Shown: positions 1 to 6,812 of the stretch, in pieces
Numbering within the stretch: the stretch's first letter is position 1
Layout of the letters: each line of letters opens with the position of its first letter
Source of the DNA: Natronospirillum sp.
Lineage (GTDB): Bacteria > Pseudomonadota > Gammaproteobacteria > Pseudomonadales > Natronospirillaceae
Assembly (NCBI RefSeq): GCF_022565775.1
Contig: NZ_JAIUMC010000030.1
Span: 1-33,181 of the forward strand
DNA length: 33,181 nt
Direction of reading: 5' to 3'
The notes under the pieces: generated by a model
What the model was told of the DNA's origin: nothing
The model's database searches: none
Seen by the model: the letters and a program-made list of their open reading frames with translations, nothing else
Made by a program: the position numbers and the translations under genes

Positions 1-23
1 CGCAGCAATACCTTGCCCGCCAT
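1..23 (-). CDS. 5' end of a further minus-strand gene (partial)
   Basis: An ATG at 23..21 begins one base after the stop codon of the methyltransferase gene (27..25) and stays open to the window edge, giving MAGKVLLR. The tight spacing suggests that a further gene of the same operon starts here. Only eight codons are visible, so no function can be given. Related pterin/dehydrogenase clusters often continue with a glycosyltransferase, but that is only a guess about what lies outside. Confidence 0.4.
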
Positions 24-24
24 G

Positions 25-894
25 TCAGGTGTCCCGATCCGACATGGGTGGCAACGCCAGCACATCAGTATGTCCGACAGTCAGCAAGAACCCGGTTGAA
101 CCTGCTTCAGCCAGCCGCTGAGACGTCCAGGCTTTTATGCGATCAGCCTGATCCGGACACTGCTCGATGGCCGCATCCCCCCAGCCTTGAATGAGCCAGC
201 GCTGCAGCGCTGCCTGTTCAGTGGGGACATGCCAGGGACTGGCTGCGCTTTGCACTCGGTAACCAATGGCTTGCAGCCGGTCTGCCAGCTCGGCTGCCGC
301 GTCCGGCCCCAGTCCGTGGCCGAACGGTCCCGGTCCTCGCTGATGCGCATTGAAGGCGGCCCGGATCAGCTCGTCATCCGCGTGAAGCGTGCTGCAACCG
401 AACTGGCCATCGACACTCAGCACCATATGGATCGCCGGCCGTCGGGATTTGAGTACTGCAACCAGGTGAGACAACCAGTCTGCCGATACCAGATCGAGCA
501 GGGCGGAGGCAGTGACCAGCTGCGTATCGGCACCAATGGCTGACGACCAGTCGGCCAGTTGTCTGAGGTCCGCCTGTCGAACATCGACCTGCAAGGTCTG
601 CCCATCAGAATCCCTGATGCCGGCGCAACGCTGCAGGGCGGCGGCCAACAAGGCCTCATCATGATCGACCAGGGTCCATTGTTGCGGTCCGGGCAGCAGC
701 GGCGCCAGATAGCGCAGGTTGGAACCCTGGCCGCACCCCAGATCCACGATGCCCAGCGGTTGATTGTAAGGCAGCCACTCGACCAGTCGCTGATTGAGTG
801 CACTGGCGCGCGCCTCGTGATCGGCGGGCTCCCGCAGCGTCAGCCAATTGTGGTCAAAACGATCCTTCTCTTGTCCTGCAGCAGATTCCTGCAT
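25..894 (-). CDS. class I SAM-dependent methyltransferase
   Basis: A cytoplasmic Rossmann-fold methyltransferase of about 289 residues. The SAM-binding motif I is clear (IVDLGCGQGSNLRYL, about 50 residues in), followed by the acidic loop TLVDHDEAL and a motif-IV-like stretch (VTASALLDLVSADWL). The substrate cannot be read from the sequence. It is the third gene of a minus-strand run behind a PTPS-like protein and a medium-chain dehydrogenase, so it may methylate the product of that pathway (inference). I chose ATG 894 because recognisable homology starts only at the FDHNWL segment. A GTG at 915 would add seven residues and cannot be excluded. The downstream gene begins one base after its stop. 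Confidence 0.8.
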   Translation of the reverse strand: MQESAAGQEKDRFDHNWLTLREPADHEARASALNQRLVEWLPYNQPLGIVDLGCGQGSNLRYLAPLLPGPQQWTLVDHDEALLAAALQRCAGIRDSDGQTLQVDVRQADLRQLADWSSAIGADTQLVTASALLDLVSADWLSHLVAVLKSRRPAIHMVLSVDGQFGCSTLHADDELIRAAFNAHQRGPGPFGHGLGPDAAAELADRLQAIGYRVQSAASPWHVPTEQAALQRWLIQGWGDAAIEQCPDQADRIKAWTSQRLAEAGSTGFLLTVGHTDVLALPPMSDRDT

Positions 895-933
895 CTCAGG
901 AGCACCCGCCAGCACAGGAACTCTGCCGGCCCT

Positions 934-1335
934 TCATGCCAGTGATCCTTCATAACTGGCCCAGGCCACATGGGATTCACCCAGCATGACCTTCATGTGG
1001 GTCAAACCATTACCGGTCGGCCCCAGTTGACCGGCCTTGATCGCCTGCTGCATGCGATCAAAGATCTGTCGTGCCATGAATTCGGTGGTGGTGTTGCGAC
1101 CCCTGAATTCAGGCAGATCATCCAGATTCTTGAAATTGAAGGGTTTCAGCACTGCTTTCAATGTGTCACTGGCCAGTCCTATGTCCACGATCAGGTCATC
1201 GTCATCCAGTTCCGGACGGTGGAATGTGATATCCACGATATAGGTGGCGCCATGCAGCGCCTGTGCAGGGCCGAAAATGTTACCGTTGAAGCTGTGCGCA
1301 ATCATCAGGTGGTCGCGCACGGTCAGACTGTACAT
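934..1335 (-). CDS. 6-pyruvoyl-tetrahydropterin synthase / QueD-like protein, divergent
   Basis: A protein of 133 residues with the PTPS/QueD T-fold pattern: an N-terminal AHSF segment, a central LHGATY segment, NTTTEF, and a C-terminal MLGESHVAWASYE strand. In authentic QueD/PTPS the zinc is held by one His plus an HGH pair, and catalysis uses a Cys just before HGH and an Asp-His pair. Here His14 and His28 remain. The second His of HGH is Ala30, the Cys position is Ala24, and the Asp-His pair is Asn67-Phe68 by my alignment. So the queuosine-pathway reaction is doubtful, although automatic annotation would say 6-carboxytetrahydropterin synthase. I chose ATG 1335 because AGGGAGACCTCC lies directly upstream and homology begins at MYSLTVRD; an ATG at 1368 is also in frame. 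The dehydrogenase gene lies 19 bp upstream. Confidence 0.75.
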   Translation of the reverse strand: MYSLTVRDHLMIAHSFNGNIFGPAQALHGATYIVDITFHRPELDDDDLIVDIGLASDTLKAVLKPFNFKNLDDLPEFRGRNTTTEFMARQIFDRMQQAIKAGQLGPTGNGLTHMKVMLGESHVAWASYEGSLA

Positions 1336-1354
1336 GGAGGTCTCCCTTGGCAGT

Positions 1355-2335
1355 TCAGTGGTAGTCAATTCTGTGGCACAGGGTATTACCCGGGCGGGTG
1401 CTCAGGGTTTTCATGGTTTGTGGCAAATCAGCAAAGGCACTGTGAGTGTTGATCAGTGCATCCAGCCGGCCATCCTTCAACAGTTTCAGAGCCAGTGCCA
1501 ACCGCTCGCGGTGCGACCAGCGCGGCCGCTGCGCCGGAGCAACCTGTCCGACCTGGCTGGACAACAGCTGCAGGCGCCGGGCATGAAAGGCTTCACCCAG
1601 AGCCAGTGGCACGGTCTGCTGGCCGAACCAGCTCATCTCGACCACTCTGGCCTCCGTACCCGCCAGCGAAAGGGCGGTCTGCAGGCCGGCAGGCGCCCCG
1701 CTGACATGAAACACCAGATCACGCTCGGCGCGGGCCTGATCCGGTGTTGTGAAGTGCGCCCCGAGTCGCGTGGCCAGATCCGCACGCGCACGATTGATGT
1801 CCACCAGTTCTACGTCGGTTCCGGGAATCTGGCTGGCCAGATGACAGAGCAACAGCCCGACGACACCCCCTCCGACAATGGTGACTCGGTCGCCGATACG
1901 GGGCGGAGCATCCCAAAGGCCATTGATGGCTGTTTCGGTATTGGCGGCCAACACGGCTCGTGCTGCCGGCAGGCCATCAGGCAAGGGCAGTACAGCTGTG
2001 GCCGGCACGACATACTCGGCCTGATGCGGGTAGAGGCAGAACACGGTCTGGCCCAACAGCTTGGCCGGGCCTTCCTCCACCAGCCCGACACTGGCGTAGC
2101 CATATTTGACCGGCGCGGGAAACTCTCCGGCCTGAAAAGGAGCTCGCATGCGCTCAAACTCGGATTCGGGGACATCGCCCCGGAAAACCAGCGCCTCTGT
2201 ACCGCGCGACACGGCCGAGTGCAGAGTCCGCACCAGGACTTCGTTCGGCCCGGGATGGTTTAGCGGTTCTTCGCGCAGTTCTCCGCAATTGGGCCCGGTG
2301 GTCCAGAAGGCGTGTGTTGTTCGGTCATCAGTCAT
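1355..2335 (-). CDS. medium-chain dehydrogenase/reductase (zinc alcohol dehydrogenase family), no catalytic-zinc Cys
   Basis: A protein of 326 residues with the MDR layout: an N-terminal GroES-like domain, then a nucleotide-binding Rossmann domain with [13 protein letters not shown] (about residues 151-163) and the acidic [13 protein letters not shown] strand end. Classical zinc dehydrogenases have a Cys at the catalytic zinc and a GHE motif. Here those positions read HSAVSRGTE (Ser40, Ser43) and KYGYASVG (residues 77-84), so the usual ligands are missing; no structural-zinc four-Cys lobe is seen either. This resembles the BchC-like branch of the family. It heads the run with the PTPS-like protein and the methyltransferase. 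I chose ATG 2335 because [10 protein letters not shown] starts the conserved domain; an in-frame ATG at 2389 is possible. The substrate is unknown. Confidence 0.8.
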   Translation of the reverse strand: MTDDRTTHAFWTTGPNCGELREEPLNHPGPNEVLVRTLHSAVSRGTEALVFRGDVPESEFERMRAPFQAGEFPAPVKYGYASVGLVEEGPAKLLGQTVFCLYPHQAEYVVPATAVLPLPDGLPAARAVLAANTETAINGLWDAPPRIGDRVTIVGGGVVGLLLCHLASQIPGTDVELVDINRARADLATRLGAHFTTPDQARAERDLVFHVSGAPAGLQTALSLAGTEARVVEMSWFGQQTVPLALGEAFHARRLQLLSSQVGQVAPAQRPRWSHRERLALALKLLKDGRLDALINTHSAFADLPQTMKTLSTRPGNTLCHRIDYH

Positions 2336-2428
2336 CACGCTATCCGTACCTGCTACTTGATGGGAACATACGCTGAGTATCGCAAGCATGGATCAGAGTG
2401 CAAGATGCGGGGCAGGACACGGGCTCTT

Positions 2429-3157
2429 TTATCGCCAAAGGGTGCCGATGGGCGTTTCCGGGCTGTATCTTTGGGCAACCTGGGCTTGCAGCAGTTCCGC
2501 GGTTGCTATGGCATCGGTAAGCGCATCATGTGGAGGATAGAAGGGCAGATTGAGGCGGATACGGGCATCAGACAGGCGAATGGGTTTTGGCTGGCGGCCG
2601 AGCAGTCGACTGAAGAACCCGGGGGAGCTTTTCCGGTAGACCCGCGCCTCCAGCTCCATGGTGTCCACAACAGGGAATTCCAGGGCCTCGTTGAAACAAT
2701 TCAGGGCAGCTCGATGCAGAAAGCGTCGCTCTATCGCCCGGTAATGAACCACCACGATACGTCCAGCCAGATGGTCGAGTACCCTTGGCAGTATGTCCTG
2801 AATGGGTGGCGCCTGCTGAATGGCCTCATGTGTAATATGGTGTATCAGTATTGAATCTTCGGACAATGGTCGGTCCGGTTTAACCAGCCAGTGCTGTGCA
2901 CCCGCCAACGGAATTCGTTCCAGGGTAAACGGCACCAGCCCGATGGACAGTATGCTGTGCTGCTCTGCATCCAGTCCGGTGGTCTCCAGGTCGAGAGCGA
3001 CGAAGGGCACCTGCCTGAGTGGTGTGTCGGGTGCGACAGCCCCGCTGCCATAGAAGGCTTTGACGATCGGGTTTTGTGCTTCGGCGGCACGTCGTGGGAT
3101 CCGCTGTGACCAGTCTGGGGGCTCGGTGGCCGAGGTCGGTCGTGTCGGGGTAAACAT
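2429..3157 (-). CDS. DEDDh 3'-5' exonuclease domain protein (DnaQ-like)
   Basis: A protein of 242 residues with an exonuclease fold like DNA polymerase III epsilon. Exo I is FVALDLETTGLD (Asp56, Glu58). Exo III is PHDALTDAIATAELL (His210, Asp215). In Exo II the usual Asp of HNxxFD is replaced: the sequence reads VVVHYRAIERRFL, with Glu143 in that place. Some stand-alone DnaQ-like proteins beside DUF294 genes show this too, so it may still bind metal. It starts 3 bp after the DUF294 gene and is surely co-transcribed with it; this pair is common in Pseudomonas-like bacteria. The N-terminal 45 residues are outside the domain. The nucleic-acid substrate is unknown. Confidence 0.85.
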   Translation of the reverse strand: MFTPTRPTSATEPPDWSQRIPRRAAEAQNPIVKAFYGSGAVAPDTPLRQVPFVALDLETTGLDAEQHSILSIGLVPFTLERIPLAGAQHWLVKPDRPLSEDSILIHHITHEAIQQAPPIQDILPRVLDHLAGRIVVVHYRAIERRFLHRAALNCFNEALEFPVVDTMELEARVYRKSSPGFFSRLLGRQPKPIRLSDARIRLNLPFYPPHDALTDAIATAELLQAQVAQRYSPETPIGTLWR

Positions 3158-3160
3158 CGA

Positions 3161-5059
3161 CTAGCCTGTCCGCTGTGGCCGGTAGCGGAATTTGAGGTAT
3201 TTCTGCGCGTTGCTCAGCACGCGGAAAGCGTCCTTCAGGTTACGCCGTTCAAAGGAGGTCAGATGCTCCGGGTTGATATTGTTGCCGGGCTCGCGCCCGG
3301 CCTCGATGGCTCGGGCCTGGTGATGCACACGAACCAGAGAAATGAATTCCAGCGCGTCGCGCAGATCCGCCGCATTGCTGCTGGTGAGAAAACCGGCTGC
3401 TGTGATGTCTTCCAGCCGCCGAAACGAATTCTGTGCCTGAGACGCGCTGGCCAGCGCGTGTACTCGGATAACGTCCACCAGCGGCGCAGTGCCGCGCCGT
3501 TTCAGGTTGATGGAATTGCGGTGGCTGCCACTGGTTTCCAGTACAAAGTCCTTGAAGAATCCAAGTGGCGGCGTTCTGTTTTGGGCATTGCGCGCCATGC
3601 AGCCGAGAAAACCATGTTGCTGGCTGGACTCCGTTGCAATCAGTGCCTTCAATTGGTCGGCCATCTGGATGTCACCGTGCACGCCGTCCAGATCAAAGAA
3701 GATCGAACTGTTCAGCAGTGACTCGGCATTTGGCTTGCGAATCCATTGGGTGAAATAGCGGCGCCAGACCTTGAGCGGCTGCCGCCACTGGTGATTGGTT
3801 GCCATGATGTCGCCCTTGCAGTAGGTGTATCCCAGGCGAGCCAGCCCATCGCTGACAAACTGGGCAAGCGCCAAAAAATACGGATCGTGGCGGGCCGGCT
3901 CGAAACTGTCGTCGAGCACCATTGCGTTGTCCTGATCGGTGACCAGGTATTGCTCATCCCGAGCCATGGACCCCAGAGCCAGAAAACAGTAGGGCACTGG
4001 CGCCGGCCCCAGTTCCAGCTCACCCAGTTCCAGAAGACGTTGCTTGAAACTGCGGCCGATGGTGGCCATGGCGCTGCCAATCATGTGCGAGTTGGCATCC
4101 TCCTGAACCATGCGCACAAAGCAGGCCTTGATATCGGGCGCCAGGGTAACCAGTTCGTCTACACTGTTCTTGTGAAAGATATTGCGCACCACAAACAGAC
4201 TGTTCTGGGTTTCATGGCTGATGATATCGGAGAGGCCAATGACGCCTGCCGGTTTGAGCCGGTGCAGCACGGGCAGGTGGTGCACGTTTTCGCGCAGCAT
4301 GACCAGCAGTGCCTCGAACAGAAACTGGTCATCCTGCACCGTCACCACATTGGTTGACATGAATTCACTGACCGGGCGCTCGAAGGAGACACCCTGCGCA
4401 ATAACCCGGCGTCGCAGGTCACGGTCGGTAATAATGCCCAGCATGCCGCTGTCCGCTGCTCGTGGGGTGTCGGCCACCGGGTCGCCGTCGGTTTCGGGCA
4501 CCACCACCACCGATGATACATTCTCTTCGGTCATCACGGCCGCCGCCTCCTGCAGCGTAGCCTGCGCGGTCACCGTCACCGGTGCGCGGCTGATCAGCTT
4601 GCCCACGCGAGTAGTCATCAATTCGTTGCTGCGCGTACCTTGTTCGGTTGCCTGGCGCAGGCGGGTGCGATCTTCTATTTCTACAAACTCGGCAAATACT
4701 TCGACCTGTTCGAACAGTGCCTTGAACTGGGTCTCGGGAACAAAATAGATCAGAGTGTCTTCAATTGCCCGGGCCGGAAACCGCACCCGGCTGCCCGTCA
4801 ACAACCCCATCTGACCGAAAATATCGCCCTCGGCCAGTCTGTTGTAGAGCGCGCCGTCGCGCCGGAAAAGCTCTACCGAGCCACTGCGGATGTAGTGCAG
4901 GTCCTTGACTTCATCGTCAGCGTTCAGAATGTCGCTGCCGGCCCGGAAATAGGCTATCTCAACCTGCTGAGCCAGGGTGCTCAGCCAATCGTCAGAGAGG
5001 AAACTGAACGGGGGGTGCCGTCGCAGATGCTCCCGGATGTCCTGCTGCTCTGCCTGCAT
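3161..5059 (-). CDS. cyclic-nucleotide-binding / CBS / DUF294 nucleotidyltransferase-like protein
   Basis: A large cytoplasmic sensor-type protein of 632 residues. Domains in order: a cyclic-nucleotide-binding-like domain (about 13-130, with the GSVELFRRDG and AEGDIFGQMGLLTG turns); a pair of CBS domains (about 150-290, with MLGIITDRDLRRR and GVIGLSDII); a DUF294 nucleotidyltransferase-like domain (about 305-450, with GSMARDEQYLVTDQDNA at 363-379, the nucleotidyltransferase G-S...D-x-D pattern); and a C-terminal DUF294 helical domain. The layout suggests that ligand binding controls nucleotidyl transfer, like a GlnD-type regulator, but the target is not known. It is first in an operon with the exonuclease gene. 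I chose ATG 5059 because TAAGG sits upstream and the cNMP domain begins soon after. Confidence 0.88.
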   Translation of the reverse strand: MQAEQQDIREHLRRHPPFSFLSDDWLSTLAQQVEIAYFRAGSDILNADDEVKDLHYIRSGSVELFRRDGALYNRLAEGDIFGQMGLLTGSRVRFPARAIEDTLIYFVPETQFKALFEQVEVFAEFVEIEDRTRLRQATEQGTRSNELMTTRVGKLISRAPVTVTAQATLQEAAAVMTEENVSSVVVVPETDGDPVADTPRAADSGMLGIITDRDLRRRVIAQGVSFERPVSEFMSTNVVTVQDDQFLFEALLVMLRENVHHLPVLHRLKPAGVIGLSDIISHETQNSLFVVRNIFHKNSVDELVTLAPDIKACFVRMVQEDANSHMIGSAMATIGRSFKQRLLELGELELGPAPVPYCFLALGSMARDEQYLVTDQDNAMVLDDSFEPARHDPYFLALAQFVSDGLARLGYTYCKGDIMATNHQWRQPLKVWRRYFTQWIRKPNAESLLNSSIFFDLDGVHGDIQMADQLKALIATESSQQHGFLGCMARNAQNRTPPLGFFKDFVLETSGSHRNSINLKRRGTAPLVDVIRVHALASASQAQNSFRRLEDITAAGFLTSSNAADLRDALEFISLVRVHHQARAIEAGREPGNNINPEHLTSFERRNLKDAFRVLSNAQKYLKFRYRPQRTG

Positions 5060-5181
5060 GGTTGCGCCCGGCCTTAGATGCGTGGATGCTGAAAGTCATT
5101 ATCCTTTGCCCTGAAGTGTAGCAGTCCAGCCCCGGGGGGTTGCAATCCAGGGTGTGACTCGAGACGTAAACTACTCTAACC

Positions 5182-5988
5182 ATGCAGAAAACAGACAACT
5201 GGCTGACTATGACACTCTGGTCGAACACGTTGCACACAGAGTTGAGCACCCGGACACCGACGGTCGACCTTGCTGTGGGCGGCGTTCTGGCGCTGCTTGC
5301 GGCCGTGGCGGTCCACAGTGCGCTGGAGCCGGGCAGTGCCTATGTCGTCGCCGTTGTCCTCGGCTACTTGTTACTGGCAGCGGTGATCTGGCTGCGCTGG
5401 CCCAGAAAAGGCTGGTCTGCCGGTTTCTGGACAGGCCGACAGGGCCAGCCACTGCTCACGCTGGGTTGGGGCAATCGCGTGACCCTGGTGCGCGGCATTG
5501 TTGTGCTGCTGGTGCTGGCGGCGCTGTCGGTCCCCGCGTGGGCGGCAGAGCACGCCTGGTTGCTGGCTCTGCTCAGCCTGGCGGTGCTTAGTCTCGATGG
5601 TCTGGACGGCTGGACGGCGCGCAGAACAGGCACCATATCTGCTTTTGGCGCCCGCTTTGACATGGAACTGGATGCTGTTTTCATTCTGGGTCTGGCTTGC
5701 CTGCTGGTGGTTCTGGACAGGGCTGGTATCTGGGTTTTGCTTCTCGGCCTGATGCGCTATGCCTTTTTTGCTGCCGGCTACTGGCTGGCTTGGATGCGGG
5801 CAGCGCTGCCGGCGAGTCGTCGTCGGCAGGCGGTTTGTGTCTGGCAGGTGGCCACCTTGCTGGCCTGTCTGCCACCCTGGTTGCCACAGACACTGGTGGC
5901 GGTTGCACTGTCAACTGCCCTTGGGCTGCTGGTGCTCTCATTTCTCATCGACATAGTCTGGTTGTATCGACATGGCAAACGCGCCTGA
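5182..5988 (+). CDS. CDP-alcohol phosphatidyltransferase family membrane protein
   Basis: A polytopic membrane protein of 268 residues. The signature of CDP-alcohol phosphotransferases is complete: Asp139, then Asp142-Gly143-x-x-Ala146-Arg147, Gly156, Asp160 and Asp164, matching D-x2-DG-x2-AR-x8-G-x3-D-x3-D. Such enzymes move a phospho-alcohol from a CDP-linked donor to an acceptor such as glycerol phosphate, serine or inositol phosphate in the inner membrane. It is longer at the N-terminus than PgsA, with two extra hydrophobic segments (about 30-72). It overlaps the following DCC gene by 17 bp, so the two are translationally linked. No clear Shine-Dalgarno site precedes ATG 5182 or the alternative ATG 5209, so the start is uncertain. 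The substrate is not predictable. Confidence 0.88.
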   Translation: MQKTDNWLTMTLWSNTLHTELSTRTPTVDLAVGGVLALLAAVAVHSALEPGSAYVVAVVLGYLLLAAVIWLRWPRKGWSAGFWTGRQGQPLLTLGWGNRVTLVRGIVVLLVLAALSVPAWAAEHAWLLALLSLAVLSLDGLDGWTARRTGTISAFGARFDMELDAVFILGLACLLVVLDRAGIWVLLLGLMRYAFFAAGYWLAWMRAALPASRRRQAVCVWQVATLLACLPPWLPQTLVAVALSTALGLLVLSFLIDIVWLYRHGKRA

Positions 5989-6367
5989 ACAGGCAATATT
6001 GTATTATGACGGGGCCTGCCCCTTGTGTCGGCGCGAGATCGCGCTGGTCCGGCGTCTGACCCGGCAGGTCTACTTCGTCGACGTGCACGGCCTTGCTGAA
6101 GAAGAGCTGCCGTCCGGGCTGAACCGGTTGGCTTTGCTGCGGGACCTGCATCTGCGGCGCACCGATGGTCGCCTCGAGGTGGGTCTCGATGCCAATATAG
6201 CGCTCTGGCAGTCCACGCCACTCGGCTGGTTGTGGCGGGTGTTCAATCTGCCGGGTATCAGGCCGCTGGCCCAATGGGGCTATCGGCGCTGGGCCGACCG
6301 GCGCTACGATCGTATGGGGTATTGTGCCGTAAAGCGCGAAAACAGGGATGAAGGAACGTCCGCGTGA
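5972..6367 (+). CDS. DCC-family thiol-disulfide oxidoreductase (DUF393)
   Basis: A protein of 131 residues that begins with the DUF393 signature YYDGACPLCRRE, giving a CxxC pair at Cys16 and Cys19 right after the first strand, as in the family named for the DxxCxxC motif. These proteins have a thioredoxin-like fold and are presumed thiol oxidoreductases; their substrates are mostly unknown. The C-terminal WGYRRWADRRYDRMGYC is also typical of the family. The gene overlaps the CDP-alcohol phosphatidyltransferase gene by 17 bp and the DUF3429 gene by 4 bp (GTGA), so the three form one tightly coupled operon. Confidence 0.88.
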   Translation: MANAPEQAILYYDGACPLCRREIALVRRLTRQVYFVDVHGLAEEELPSGLNRLALLRDLHLRRTDGRLEVGLDANIALWQSTPLGWLWRVFNLPGIRPLAQWGYRRWADRRYDRMGYCAVKRENRDEGTSA

Positions 6368-6786
6368 TAGCCTCCTCGCTCAGACGAAACCCGCCGCTGG
6401 TATTGTCGGGTGGGCTGGCAGGTCTGTTGCCATTCGTTGGCAGCGCCATCGCGCTGCAGGTGGGCTGGTCAGACGCTGGGCCGTTTTTGACCTACTCGGT
6501 GATCATTCTGTCCTTTCTGGCTGGTGTGAACTGGTGGTACGGCCTGCAACAGAAACAAATGCCGTCCGTTGTTGTGGGTCTGATGCTGCCGGCCCTGGCG
6601 TGGCTTGCCCTGTTTCTCCCCACTCATCTGACCGTGCTGGCGCTGGGTACCGGCTTTTTGCTGCTGTGGGCCTGGGAGATGCTGATCATGCATCAGGTCT
6701 ATACGCGTGGCTACGCTCTGCTGCGTACTGTGCTCACGCTCGGTGTATTGGCCACCCATGTCTGGGCCTGGTTGGTGCTGGTCTGA
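6364..6786 (+). CDS. DUF3429 membrane protein
   Basis: A small polytopic inner-membrane protein of 140 residues with about five hydrophobic segments. The stretch around FLTYSVIILSFLAGVNWW matches the pattern of DUF3429 proteins (a Y-x-I-x-L-S-F-L-x-G segment). The start is a GTG inside the GTGA overlap with the upstream stop, which indicates translational coupling. The biochemical role of the family is not established. It converges on the sulfatase-fold gene, with only 26 bp between the two stops and no obvious terminator. Confidence 0.75.
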   Translation: MIASSLRRNPPLVLSGGLAGLLPFVGSAIALQVGWSDAGPFLTYSVIILSFLAGVNWWYGLQQKQMPSVVVGLMLPALAWLALFLPTHLTVLALGTGFLLLWAWEMLIMHQVYTRGYALLRTVLTLGVLATHVWAWLVLV

Positions 6787-6812
6787 TACGATGCCGGCGA
6801 CATCCATTCTGA

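Noticed and set aside
1244-2263. A 339-codon plus-strand open frame opposite the MDR dehydrogenase
   Set aside because: The opposite strand encodes a clear Rossmann-fold enzyme; the plus-strand translation has no recognisable motif.
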